A DNA stretch of 64,000 nt, taken from Cryobacterium gelidum (lineage in GTDB: Bacteria > Actinomycetota > Actinomycetes > Actinomycetales > Microbacteriaceae). Location: NCBI RefSeq assembly GCF_004403985.1, contig NZ_SOHL01000027.1, positions 373 to 64,372 on the forward strand, read 5' to 3'. A model generated the notes under the pieces. The model saw nothing but the letters and a program-made list of their open reading frames with translations, was not told the DNA's origin and did not search any database. Every line of letters begins with the position of its first letter. Position 1 is the stretch's first letter. The translations under genes were made by a program, and so were the position numbers. This document shows positions 28,082-37,287 of the stretch, piece by piece.

Positions 28082-30175
28082 ATGAAATCGCAGCTGGTTG
28101 AAAAAAACGACTATGCCGTTGGAGTCGACGTCGGGGGGACCCATACCGACCTCGTCCTCTCGGGGCCCAATGGTCTCGTACGCAGTAAGTCGTTCACGAC
28201 ACATGGTGATTACAGTGTTGGCATCTTCAATGCCCTTGAGCTTGCAGCGAACCAGCTCGGCCAGGAACGCGATGAAGTTCTTGCCCAATGCCATGCGTTC
28301 ATCAACGGTTCAACTATTGTCACCAACGCCATCACCGAGTTGCGTGGTGCCAAAGTAGGCGTGCTCATCACACGCGGATTCAAGGACACGTTTCGCCTGG
28401 CCAGCGGCGCCCGCCGCGTTGAATACGACGACCATCTCCAGACTCCCCCGCCGGACGTCGTTGCGCGGGACTGCATTGAGGAAATCAGTGAACGCGTGAT
28501 GAGCAATGGCGAGATCGCTGTTCCCCTCGATGAAGTCGAAGTCCGTGCCGCCGTCCGTCGGCTTCGCGACAATGGTGTTGAAGCTATTGCAATTTGCTAC
28601 CTGTGGTCGTTCAGCGACGGCACGAACGAGAAGCGAACCCGCGAGATTGTTCTCGAAGAGATCCCCGGCATTTTCATCACTCTCTCTTCTGAGGTTCACC
28701 CCGTCGTCGGCGAGTATCCGCGATTCATGACCGCCGTTTTCAACTGCCTGTCACACCGGGCTACGACACGATATGTCGAAGGCCTGCAGACGCAGCTCGG
28801 CAACGCGGGTTTCACCGGTACTCTCACGTTCTTTCAGGGAATCGGTGGATCCGTCGGCGCCGAGGCCGTTCAGGCCAAGCCTGTCACTCTGATGCAATCC
28901 GGCCCGGCGGGCGGCGTGATGGGTGCCCGGCACGCTGCCGCCCGACTCGGACTGACGAATATCTTCGTCGGTGACATGGGTGGAACGAGTTTCGACACGG
29001 CGGTTCTCCCCAACCTCGAGCCGTCCATCGCCAAGCAGGCGACATTCGGACCGTTCCACACCGGAATCAACATGTTGGACATCGTCTCAGTCGGCGCCGG
29101 CGGCGGCAGCGTGGCATGGCTCGACGGACGAGGCGTTCCCCAGGTGGGCCCGCACAGCGCGGGTTCCGAGCCCGGCCCCGCCTGCTACGGACGCGGCGGA
29201 ACAGAACCGACGGTTACCGATGCGAACGTCATCCTGGGGTTGATCGATCCAGGAAACTACCTCAATGGTCGCCACCAGCTCAGCGTCGCGGATGCGTCAG
29301 CAGCTGTGAAGAACCGAATTGGGGATCCGCTGGGCTGGGATGTCAAGCAGGCCGCAGCAGGCATATATGACCTTGCCGTCATCGAAATGGCCAACGCCTT
29401 ACGTGTTGTCAGCATCGAACGAGGACATCACCCTCGTGATTTCACGTTCTTCTCGTACGGCGGAGGGCTCGGCTTGTTTGCCGTGGAAATCTGCCGCCGA
29501 TTGGGCTGCCCGAGTATCGTCATCCCCGATAATTCCTCGGCGTTTTCCGCGTATGGCGTTCTGATCGCGGACTACGTGCGTCAGTACGAGCAAACAGTCA
29601 ACTGGGATCTCAGCGATCCGAGCCAGGCCGATCGGATCAACGAGGCCATGGCGGTCATGCTCAGCCAGGCCAAGCACGACGCTGGTCTCGAGGGGATTGC
29701 TCCAGGGGATCTCTCGGTTGAGCGAAGCGGTGATTTCCGTTTCCTCGGACAGACATATGAAGTGACCGTTCCTTTGCAAGACGTGGATTTCGTTCCAGCC
29801 GACGCTGCTCGCCTCGCGGACGATTTCCCCCGCGTCTACGAGCGCAACTACGGCGAAGGAACAGCATGGAAGGGCTCACCTGTTGTTCTCATGACCCTCT
29901 CGACCCGTGTCATCCACCACCGCCCGAAGCCGACTGAGCGTCAGCAGGCGGTTGTCGTCGGAGTCCCCACGCCGCAGCCTGTCGGCGAACGCTCCGTCTT
30001 CCTACCCAGCGAGCGACGCGACGCAGTGCTCCCCATCTACGCCGAAGCAGACCTCATCCCCGGCGCCGTGGTCAACGGCCCCTGCATCGTTGACGTCGGA
30101 GATACGACAATCTACGTACCCGAAGGCTCCGAATGTGGCCGTGACCAGTACTTCAATTTCACGCTCACCGCGTAA
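28082..30175 (+). CDS. HyuA-type subunit of an ATP-dependent ketone carboxylase or oxoprolinase-family enzyme
   Basis: A 697-residue hydantoinase A/oxoprolinase (N-methylhydantoinase A) family protein. The N-terminal phosphate-binding stretch is AVGVDVGGTHTDLVL, and the middle has QSGPAGGVMGARHAA and VGDMGGTSFDTA, typical of the ATP-binding ASKHA fold. With HyuB it either hydrolyses a cyclic amide with ATP or carboxylates a ketone (acetone and acetophenone carboxylases). The zinc-ribbon end of the neighbouring HyuB favours the carboxylase branch. The ATG at 28082 is preferred, with GGAGAA upstream; the in-frame ATG at 28064 is possible. It lies behind an operator and 21 bp before hyuB. Confidence 0.88.
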   Translation: MKSQLVEKNDYAVGVDVGGTHTDLVLSGPNGLVRSKSFTTHGDYSVGIFNALELAANQLGQERDEVLAQCHAFINGSTIVTNAITELRGAKVGVLITRGFKDTFRLASGARRVEYDDHLQTPPPDVVARDCIEEISERVMSNGEIAVPLDEVEVRAAVRRLRDNGVEAIAICYLWSFSDGTNEKRTREIVLEEIPGIFITLSSEVHPVVGEYPRFMTAVFNCLSHRATTRYVEGLQTQLGNAGFTGTLTFFQGIGGSVGAEAVQAKPVTLMQSGPAGGVMGARHAAARLGLTNIFVGDMGGTSFDTAVLPNLEPSIAKQATFGPFHTGINMLDIVSVGAGGGSVAWLDGRGVPQVGPHSAGSEPGPACYGRGGTEPTVTDANVILGLIDPGNYLNGRHQLSVADASAAVKNRIGDPLGWDVKQAAAGIYDLAVIEMANALRVVSIERGHHPRDFTFFSYGGGLGLFAVEICRRLGCPSIVIPDNSSAFSAYGVLIADYVRQYEQTVNWDLSDPSQADRINEAMAVMLSQAKHDAGLEGIAPGDLSVERSGDFRFLGQTYEVTVPLQDVDFVPADAARLADDFPRVYERNYGEGTAWKGSPVVLMTLSTRVIHHRPKPTERQQAVVVGVPTPQPVGERSVFLPSERRDAVLPIYAEADLIPGAVVNGPCIVDVGDTTIYVPEGSECGRDQYFNFTLTA

Positions 30176-30196
30176 AGAACCAGAGAGAAGACAGTC

Positions 30197-32401
30197 ATGA
30201 ATTCTGCAAAGACGCAGGGGACCCTCGAATACGATCTGATCGATGTCGAGGTTCACCAGAAGTCGATTCGCAACATTGCCAACGAAATGGCCATCACCCT
30301 GATGCGGACATCGGGTTCCCCGGTCGTCACCGACGCCAAAGACTTCAGCACCTGCATCCTGGATGCAAACGGTGAGCAGCTCGCGTTCTCGGGATTCGTC
30401 TCGTTCCACGTCAGCACCGCTCTCCTGGGCGTTCAGGCCGTGATGCGCCGAGTCGACCCCGCGAATCTTCGGCCCGGCGACGCCTTCGCCTGCAACGACC
30501 CGCACACGTCCGGCGCCGTGCACCAGGGCGACGTGGGTATCGTTATGCCTTTCTTCTTCGAGGACAAGCTCGTGGCCTGGGGCTATGTGAACGAACACGT
30601 CCTCGACATTGGCGGTTCTGCCATTTCCGGTTTCGCGCTGGGTGCCGTGGACTCCTTCTCAGAATCCCTCGCGTTCCCCGGAACGCGAATTGCTCGTGAT
30701 GGCGCCATCGATCCTGAGTGGGAAGGTTTCATCGCTAATAACGTACGCATGGCGGGAACAGTCCTCAACGACATTCGCAGCATGATCGCCGCCAACAATG
30801 CCGGCCAACGCCGTCTCGAAGCGACATTGGCTGAAATCGGCCTTGACCGCTTCACAACGTTGAACGAAGAGAGCAAGCGGCTCTCTGAGATCGGCCTGCG
30901 TGCCATCATCACGTCAATGCCGGATGGCACGTATGACAGCAGCGACTGGGTCGAATTCGACGCCCGCGGCATTGAAGAACTCCACGAGATTCACTGCCGC
31001 CTCATCGTGGAAGATGATGAGATAACACTGCAATTCCGCGGTGGACCTCAGACGGATTCATTCGTCAACGGTGTCGAACCGTCGGTTCTCGGCCAGTCGT
31101 GGACGACGATCTTGGCGCAGCTGGCCTATGACATCCCCATCAATGCCGGAATTTGGCGTCCGGTCCACTTCGATCTGGGACCCAAGGGTTCCATTGTCAA
31201 CGCGGTGGCCCCGGCTCCCGTCACGATGTCACACATCCAAACGGGAATGCGCGTCAACAAGTTGCTCATCGACGTGTTCTCCCAGGCCTGCTCCTTTAGC
31301 AAGAATCCCGTCATCGGCGCTCGTGTTGCCGGACAGCCTGCCCAGAATCAAACCTATTTCACCGCCTTCGGCGTTGATCGCCGGACGGGGAACCCCACTG
31401 TTTCGTTCTCGATGTCCGTGGGTATGTCCTCGGGCGGAGCGGGACAAAGCGTTGGCGACGGCATGGAAATCTATGCCGCGCAGGCGATGGCCGGGTGCGA
31501 TATGCCCGACGTTGAGGCTGAAGAGATGAGCCAGCCCGGAATGATCCTCTGGCGCCGCGTGGAACCTGACACCGGTGGCGCCGGAGTGTTCCGAGGCGGT
31601 AACGGTGTCAACACCTGTCTCGCCATTCTGCACTGCGACCGGATGAATGCCGGCGCCTACACGAACAGCGCCTATGTTCCTCCTCGTGGCGTTGCCGGCG
31701 GATTCGCCGGTTCGGCCGGCACGTGGAAGCTCCTTCGCGACACAAACATTCTTGACCTCCTGGAGACGGGAATATACCCCACCGAAGAATCGCTTCAGGG
31801 ACACTCCATCCCCGGTCCTACGCAATCCGCGTCACTCACGCTCAACCGAGGTGACGTCTACACCGTCATCCACGGCGGCGGCGGCGGCGCCGGTGACCCG
31901 CTCCTGCGGGAAACGCACCGTGTGAGTGCGGACGTCTCTGACGGCTACGTCTCCGCTGGAGTCGCTCACGATGTGTACGGTGTCGAGCTTGCCGAAAATG
32001 GCAGCGTTGATGAGGTCGGAACCATGGCTCTTCGTGAGTCGATCCGTGAAGCACGAATCGGGGGCAAAGTGAAGCGTCCGATCCTGAGCAACGCGCCGAC
32101 CTTCGCGCCTCTGGGTATCGTCAATGAGCGCTGGGCCTGCAACATGTGCGGCGAGGACCTAGGCGCCAGCACGGGCAACTGGCGCACACAGGCGGTGACG
32201 AAAGAACAAGAAATTTCCGGCCGTTTCGCGGAGCTCAAGTCGAACGTTCGCAAGCGCGTGCAGTTCGAAGAGGTTGTTCTTCGAGAAAACAGCTGCCCGG
32301 GCTGCGCAAGTTCGCTCGTGGTCGACGTCACCCTCGACGGACACCCCCTGGTTCAGTCCAGTCGTCCCGGTGTCTTCGAGCGGTTCCCCGCGGCAATTTA
32401 G
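30197..32401 (+). CDS. HyuB-type subunit with fused C-terminal zinc ribbon (acetone/acetophenone-carboxylase-like)
   Basis: A 734-residue hydantoinase B family protein, longer than plain HyuB (about 550-600). The HyuB core starts with DVEVHQKSIRNIANEMAITL and includes FACNDPHTSGAVHQGD and HIQTGMRVNK, with a glycine-rich HGGGGGAGDPLLR near 560. The extra C-terminal part holds CNMCG and CPGC pairs, flanked by FEEVVLRENSCPGC, like the small zinc-binding subunit of acetone carboxylase (AcxC) and acetophenone carboxylase. I infer that the gamma subunit has been fused. A long hairpin at 32411-32459 terminates the operon. Confidence 0.85.
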   Translation: MNSAKTQGTLEYDLIDVEVHQKSIRNIANEMAITLMRTSGSPVVTDAKDFSTCILDANGEQLAFSGFVSFHVSTALLGVQAVMRRVDPANLRPGDAFACNDPHTSGAVHQGDVGIVMPFFFEDKLVAWGYVNEHVLDIGGSAISGFALGAVDSFSESLAFPGTRIARDGAIDPEWEGFIANNVRMAGTVLNDIRSMIAANNAGQRRLEATLAEIGLDRFTTLNEESKRLSEIGLRAIITSMPDGTYDSSDWVEFDARGIEELHEIHCRLIVEDDEITLQFRGGPQTDSFVNGVEPSVLGQSWTTILAQLAYDIPINAGIWRPVHFDLGPKGSIVNAVAPAPVTMSHIQTGMRVNKLLIDVFSQACSFSKNPVIGARVAGQPAQNQTYFTAFGVDRRTGNPTVSFSMSVGMSSGGAGQSVGDGMEIYAAQAMAGCDMPDVEAEEMSQPGMILWRRVEPDTGGAGVFRGGNGVNTCLAILHCDRMNAGAYTNSAYVPPRGVAGGFAGSAGTWKLLRDTNILDLLETGIYPTEESLQGHSIPGPTQSASLTLNRGDVYTVIHGGGGGAGDPLLRETHRVSADVSDGYVSAGVAHDVYGVELAENGSVDEVGTMALRESIREARIGGKVKRPILSNAPTFAPLGIVNERWACNMCGEDLGASTGNWRTQAVTKEQEISGRFAELKSNVRKRVQFEEVVLRENSCPGCASSLVVDVTLDGHPLVQSSRPGVFERFPAAI

Positions 32402-32410
32402 CGAACGTAC

Positions 32411-32459
32411 ACCACGCACAACAGCCCCGGACCTGAAGGTCCGGGGCTGTTTGCGTGGT
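32411..32459. terminator. Strong bidirectional terminator hairpin
   Basis: A 13 bp perfect stem (32421-32433 with 32438-32450, loop TGAA) is extended by a further 8 bp pairing of ACCACGCA with TGCGTGGT. It lies ten bases after the hyuB stop and between convergent genes. Confidence 0.85.
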
Positions 32460-32619
32460 CGGCCTGCGAACGGTGTGTGCGGTTCACGAGCGGATGCCGG
32501 ATCAGAACCGGCTCGCGGCAACACCCCGATGGGCGGCCACGTTCGCGATCGAGGAGACGATCAGGCGCGCCAAACGACCGCGCCGAGCAGCCAGAGCAGC
32601 CATAGCAGCGGTCGTACGC

Positions 32620-33543
32620 CTAGAGAATGGCTAGCGCGTTTGCCGTTGAGCTCGCTCCCCCGGTCAGGGGAAGCGGTGCGGCGGAAAAGAGGAAGTCGTA
32701 GGCGTTGAGCTCGAAGCACCTGTCAGCGAGGGCATCCAGATCGAGTAGCTCTGCCAGGGCGAAGCCCAACCCGGGGATCAGCCGACGGTGAAGCGAACCA
32801 TTGCGAGGATCGCCAGGAGCGCTCTCCACAGCGGGGTTGTCCGACGCGACGGCAGCAACCTTATTGTCCCAAAGGAATCGAGCCATTGCCTCGGTAGAGG
32901 CTATTCCAGCAAACTGGTCCCCAACGCGGGAGACATCTCCGCCGGTGGAAGCTCGACGTCGATATTCGCCCATCCACCCGGTGCGAACACAGAGGATGTC
33001 TCCGGGCTGCAGGCGCTGTCCTTGGAATGCGATGATGTCGGCGATTTCAGACGCTTCGACGGCGTCCTCCACGAACGGGTCCCACGCGATGTTGTGCGCG
33101 GCTCGATACCGAACGATATCGACGAGCAATCCGCGACCGACGATGCCGCGCTGGGCCCAGTGGTGCATTCCCAGTGTTGCCCGGGCTTCGTCGCCGTCGG
33201 TGATTCCACCGTAGAATCCGAATTCGCGGGCCCGGATGTGCGTCAGGCCGTCCCATTGTGATGAGGACTGAGGATTGAAATCGTTCAAGGTGTCTTCGAA
33301 CGTGTTCTTCCCGGTCTCCGTCATGAGGTGCCCCAGGCTGGGGCGGTCGAAGAGGGGCGGCGCGAAGTCGTCGAAGGGAACGTTGAGAGAAATCGTCTCC
33401 CCCGTACGAACAGCATGGCTGGCCTCCAGCGTCGCCGCCGGGCTCAGAAACGCGAGCGTTCCCAACGACACCGGGAGCACGCCCCACGAGTGCTTGATGC
33501 CGATAGTGCCGATTTCAGGGAGGTCATCAAATGCGGGAATCAT
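32620..33543 (-). CDS. Cyclase-family hydrolase (PF04199), QWDGLTH type
   Basis: A 307-residue protein of the kynurenine-formamidase/cyclase family. In place of HxGTHxD it has SQWDGLTHIRAREFGFYGG, a variant found in one branch of the family, with an LCVRTGWM strand and a later DNPAVESAP segment. It differs strongly from the cyclase at 15516-16346, so the two probably hydrolyse different intermediates. It is last in the leftward operon BCCP, biotin carboxylase, carboxyltransferase, enoyl-CoA hydratase, cyclase, and starts 16 bases after the hydratase stop. Confidence 0.82.
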   Translation of the reverse strand: MIPAFDDLPEIGTIGIKHSWGVLPVSLGTLAFLSPAATLEASHAVRTGETISLNVPFDDFAPPLFDRPSLGHLMTETGKNTFEDTLNDFNPQSSSQWDGLTHIRAREFGFYGGITDGDEARATLGMHHWAQRGIVGRGLLVDIVRYRAAHNIAWDPFVEDAVEASEIADIIAFQGQRLQPGDILCVRTGWMGEYRRRASTGGDVSRVGDQFAGIASTEAMARFLWDNKVAAVASDNPAVESAPGDPRNGSLHRRLIPGLGFALAELLDLDALADRCFELNAYDFLFSAAPLPLTGGASSTANALAIL

Positions 33544-33559
33544 GGGGATCCATTCGTGG

Positions 33560-34387
33560 CTAAAATTTCATTTCGCCGGAGTTGAAGTGTGCAATGGCGC
33601 CCTTGAGCCCACGTTCCTTGATGAGGTTCTGCAGGAGTTGGACCTCAGGCGTGAGATGCAGGAGCGCATCTGTTTCGGCACCCATCCGCCCAATCGTGAC
33701 GAGGCCCTGAAGTTCGGAAACCCGATTAATGGCCTCCTTCTTTAGCTTCAGAATCGCCGTCGGCGTACGAGCGATGGAGAGCGCAAGCGCTCGAACGTGT
33801 TCATCCAGAGCATCTGCGGGGACAGCCTCTGTGGCCCAGCCCCATTCGACAGCGGTCACGCCGCTAATGCGATGGCCGGCGTCGAAGCTCATGAGCTTTG
33901 CGCGCTTGGGACCGACGATGGTTGCCCACAACGGGGAGATGAACCCACCCCCGATAGGAACAGCCGGGGACGCGGCAATGACGGCATCTTCAGCGACGAT
34001 GGTGATGTCGGAGAACACACAAAGCTGCGTCGCTCCGGCCATGCAGAAGCCGTGAACGGAGGTAATGACAGGAAGCGGGTGGCGCCACACTTTCAGAAAC
34101 AGGTCGATGTTGGCGAGCTGACGGTCACGGTCTTCAACCGGGCTTCGCTCGTGCGCGTAGCCAATTTCGTTAGAGTCCGAACCGACGTCATAGCCCGCCG
34201 AAAATGCTCGGCCGCTGCCCCTGATGACGATGACTCTGCTGTCTGACGTTGCCAGGAAATCCAACGCGTGGCCTAGTTCTTCCAAGAGCTGATCATTCAG
34301 GGCATTGAGCCGATCAGGCCGGTTGAACGTGATCCAGGCGACGTTGTCTTCCTCGAGGAGGGTGATGGCTTCGTAGTCTGCGGTCAT
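33560..34387 (-). CDS. Enoyl-CoA hydratase/isomerase family protein
   Basis: A 275-residue crotonase-fold protein. It shows ITFNRPDRLNALND at the N-terminus, the oxyanion segment RGSGRAFSAGYDVGSD and the second oxyanion segment VHGFCMAGATQLCVFSDI. The Glu pair typical of hydratases is not obvious (PIGGGFISPLWA), so the reaction could be isomerisation, C-C bond hydrolysis or hydration of an unusual acyl-CoA. It lies four bases after the carboxyltransferase stop and belongs to the biotin-carboxylase operon. Confidence 0.85.
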   Translation of the reverse strand: MTADYEAITLLEEDNVAWITFNRPDRLNALNDQLLEELGHALDFLATSDSRVIVIRGSGRAFSAGYDVGSDSNEIGYAHERSPVEDRDRQLANIDLFLKVWRHPLPVITSVHGFCMAGATQLCVFSDITIVAEDAVIAASPAVPIGGGFISPLWATIVGPKRAKLMSFDAGHRISGVTAVEWGWATEAVPADALDEHVRALALSIARTPTAILKLKKEAINRVSELQGLVTIGRMGAETDALLHLTPEVQLLQNLIKERGLKGAIAHFNSGEMKF

Positions 34388-34391
34388 GGCC

Positions 34392-35864
34392 TTACTTGCT
34401 TCCGGTCAATTTGCTGAGGTGAACGCTGAAGTCAGGAGATGACACCGAGAAGGCTGTGGCCGTGCTCTTCTCTCCAACCAAGTCGACGATGTTCTCGACG
34501 ATCCTGTTTGCACTCCGGCGAGGGTCCTTGCGCACAGGTCCCGCCGCGAGGGTCTTGTTCACCTCATCTTCGGAGTTCATGTAGCGAAGCAGCAGCTCCT
34601 CGTCCGAGATCCCGGCGGCAAAGCGCGAACGAATCTCCTTCAGGCTGGGCTCGGGGCGCTCCCACTGGGCAATTTGCTTGGCGCGCGCACTGGAGAGAAC
34701 GCGGTCGCGCACGTTCTGGTTCACGGTGCCGTGAATGGGCCCATAGTGACCGAGAAGGTAATGGATGACCTCGTCAGGAACCAGGCTGTAGGGGTCGCCC
34801 GTGACAATATTGAGCACCGCTTGTATTCCGACGAACTGGGAGAACGGAGTAGCCATGATCGGTTCGCCGAAATCCAAACGAACCTGAGGGATCGCGTTCA
34901 GGACCTCATTCAGCCGGTGAGCCATCCCATGCTTGCCGAGCTGGTTGATGAGCGTGCCCGTCATGCCACCGGGAAGCTGGTGATCGTAGATCCGGGGGTC
35001 GAACTCGGCAGGCACTCCAAGTAAGTGGTTTCCGGCCTTGGCTGCTCGAATGAAATTCTCGGCAACGGGCGCAAACATGTTCCGGTCGAGCGAATGGGTG
35101 TGGCCCATGTATTCGACGATGTCGACCATGCTCTCTGTCGACGGAAGAGATGCCCCATTGGCGAGAGGGCGTGACGCGGTGTGGATACGGTTAAAACCGC
35201 TCTCAATCCCCACCATGTAGTTGTGCTGGGCCATCCCGGCGTTGTTATGGCAGTGAAGCTCAAGAGGCATATCGCCGGCCGCCGCGCGGATTGCCGGCAA
35301 CAGGGTCTTTGCGCGTTCCGGTTTCAGAATGCCGGGCGCATCCTCTACATAGATGGAACGCACTCCTGCCCACGATGCCATTTCCTTTGCTTGGGCGGCG
35401 AAGAACGCGTCGTCGTGAATCGAGGTCAAGCCGTACATGATCGACGGGAGCGCCTCCCCGCCAGCCGCGGCAATCACATCGACCAAGCGCTTCATCACCG
35501 GGAGGTCGAAAGCACAGTCGTAAATCCAAAAATTCTCAACGCCGTGCTTGATCAGCGTTTGGACCCACAGGTCGATGATTGATTCAGGGGCGCGGGCGAA
35601 TCCCATCACGCTGTGGGTGCGCATTCCGCAGCGCGTTTTGTTGCCCGGCAGGCCCTTGACGAGGAAGTCCATCGTGTCCCATGGATCGTCGTTGAACTCC
35701 CGAACGAGGACGGTGAAGACACCTGGGCCCGTGAGATCAATGGTCTCGAATCCCGTCTTGGCCAGGTACGGCAGGGCATCTGCGGCATCGTAGGCGCGCA
35801 TCCGCAATCCCCAGAGGCTCTGAGTTCCATCGCGCAGGGTCTGGTCTACAAATTCGACATTCAT
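34392..35864 (-). CDS. Biotin-dependent carboxyltransferase (transcarboxylase 5S / pyruvate carboxylase CT-like)
   Basis: A 490-residue protein with an HMGL-like TIM barrel and a PYC/OADA domain. Metal and substrate residues are visible in FVDQTLRDGTQS at the N-terminus and ELHCHNNAGMA near residue 210, and PGGMTGTLINQLGKHGM is typical of 5S/OadA proteins. It should transfer CO2 from carboxybiotin to a keto acid, classically pyruvate. The ATG at 35864 follows GAAGGAAAAAGC. Biotin carboxylase and BCCP are separate genes upstream, giving a three-subunit carboxylase. It may provide oxaloacetate or carboxylate a pathway intermediate. Confidence 0.87.
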   Translation of the reverse strand: MNVEFVDQTLRDGTQSLWGLRMRAYDAADALPYLAKTGFETIDLTGPGVFTVLVREFNDDPWDTMDFLVKGLPGNKTRCGMRTHSVMGFARAPESIIDLWVQTLIKHGVENFWIYDCAFDLPVMKRLVDVIAAAGGEALPSIMYGLTSIHDDAFFAAQAKEMASWAGVRSIYVEDAPGILKPERAKTLLPAIRAAAGDMPLELHCHNNAGMAQHNYMVGIESGFNRIHTASRPLANGASLPSTESMVDIVEYMGHTHSLDRNMFAPVAENFIRAAKAGNHLLGVPAEFDPRIYDHQLPGGMTGTLINQLGKHGMAHRLNEVLNAIPQVRLDFGEPIMATPFSQFVGIQAVLNIVTGDPYSLVPDEVIHYLLGHYGPIHGTVNQNVRDRVLSSARAKQIAQWERPEPSLKEIRSRFAAGISDEELLLRYMNSEDEVNKTLAAGPVRKDPRRSANRIVENIVDLVGEKSTATAFSVSSPDFSVHLSKLTGSK

Positions 35865-35924
35865 GCTTTTTCCTTCGAAGCGTCGGGGCATGCACACATA
35901 GTGAGCGGTGACAAGGGAACGTGC

Positions 35925-37283
35925 TTAGGCAGCGGGCCGGGCCGGAAGAAATGATTCTTCGAGCCATTTGGTGGTGATGGGTTGGGTGCGGAAAGTCTCG
36001 TTACGCATAATGTCGAGCTGAAGGTCGATTGTCGTGTCGACGCCGCGAACGGTCGCTTTGGCCAGCGCGCGGGCCATCAGGTCAACTGCCTGCTGCCGGT
36101 CGGGCGCATGAACGATTATCTTCGCGATGAGCGAGTCATAGTAAGGGGGCACGTGAGCTCCGTTGTGTGCGTAGGTATCCACGCGAATGCCCGTGCCCTG
36201 AGGCATCGTCCACTCCTCGATCAGTCCGGGGTTGGGCAGAAAATTATTGCGAGAATTCTCGGCGTTAATCCGGCACTCGATGGCATGCCCGGTGATAGAA
36301 ACATCCTCTTGCGAAAACGACAGGGGCAAGCCTTGGGCGATACGAATCTGTTCGCGCACGATGTCGATTCCCGATACTGCCTCAGTGACGGGATGCTCAA
36401 CCTGAACTCGGGCATTCACCTCCAGAAAGACGAAGGCGTTTCTTTCTACGTCAACCAGGAACTCGGCTGTTGCTGCCCCGACATAGTTGAGGGCTGTCGC
36501 CAGGTCAACTGCAGCCTGCCTGATCCGGACGATGAGGTCGTCCGGAAGACCGACACTGGGTGCTTCCTCGATGATCTTCTGGTATCGACGCTGCGCTGAG
36601 CAGTCACGTTCGCCGAGGTGGCAGACGGTTCCCTGGGAGTCGGCGAGGATCTGAATCTCAATGTGTCGAGCCTTCTCGATGTAGGGCTCGAGATAGAGGG
36701 TTCCGTCACCGAAGGCACGCAGTGCCTCGGTGCTCGACCGGACAAAACCCTGGCTGAGGTCATCGGGATTCCTCACGACGGTCATTCCACGTCCACCACC
36801 GCCGGCCGACGCTTTGAGCAGGAGAGGGTATGCGTTCAAGTGCTCGGCCGTCCGGATCGCGTCTTCGACGCTGGTCAGCCCCGGAGATCCCTTGCCCGTG
36901 GGAATACCAATGGACTCCGCCACCGCGCGTGCCTGAAGCTTGTCGCCCGCGCGACGCATGACCTCAGCCGGAGGCCCGATGAACGTGATCCCGTTTTCTT
37001 CACAGGCGTCAACAAGAGTCGGCCGCTCGGAAAGAAACCCATAGCCGGGGTGGAGTGCATCGCAGTTCGCGTGACGCGCCGCTGCCACGACCCGTTCAAC
37101 GGAGAGGTAGCTTTCCCCCGCTGCTGCCGGCCCGATGACGACGATTCGATCTGCGAGTTTGGCCCCGAGCGAATCAACGTCGGCGGCCGAGACGGCGAGG
37201 ACACTCTCGATATTTTCGTCGAAGCAAGCCTTGATGATACGAACGGCGATTTCACCGCGATTGGCAATCAGAATGCTGCGCAC
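35925..37283 (-). CDS. Biotin carboxylase subunit (AccC-like)
   Basis: A 452-residue ATP-grasp enzyme that carboxylates biotin on its carrier. The start SILIANRGEIAVRI, the glycine-rich ASAGGGGRGM loop, ARHIEIQILAD and the catalytic EVNARVQVEHPVTE segment are all intact. The GTG at 37283 is chosen because it lies four bases after the BCCP stop and gives the family N-terminus. It works with the BCCP at 37288 and the 5S-type carboxyltransferase at 34392. No AccA/AccD or acyl-CoA carboxylase beta gene is present nearby. Confidence 0.92.
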   Translation of the reverse strand: MRSILIANRGEIAVRIIKACFDENIESVLAVSAADVDSLGAKLADRIVVIGPAAAGESYLSVERVVAAARHANCDALHPGYGFLSERPTLVDACEENGITFIGPPAEVMRRAGDKLQARAVAESIGIPTGKGSPGLTSVEDAIRTAEHLNAYPLLLKASAGGGGRGMTVVRNPDDLSQGFVRSSTEALRAFGDGTLYLEPYIEKARHIEIQILADSQGTVCHLGERDCSAQRRYQKIIEEAPSVGLPDDLIVRIRQAAVDLATALNYVGAATAEFLVDVERNAFVFLEVNARVQVEHPVTEAVSGIDIVREQIRIAQGLPLSFSQEDVSITGHAIECRINAENSRNNFLPNPGLIEEWTMPQGTGIRVDTYAHNGAHVPPYYDSLIAKIIVHAPDRQQAVDLMARALAKATVRGVDTTIDLQLDIMRNETFRTQPITTKWLEESFLPARPAA

Positions 37284-37287
37284 GGGG

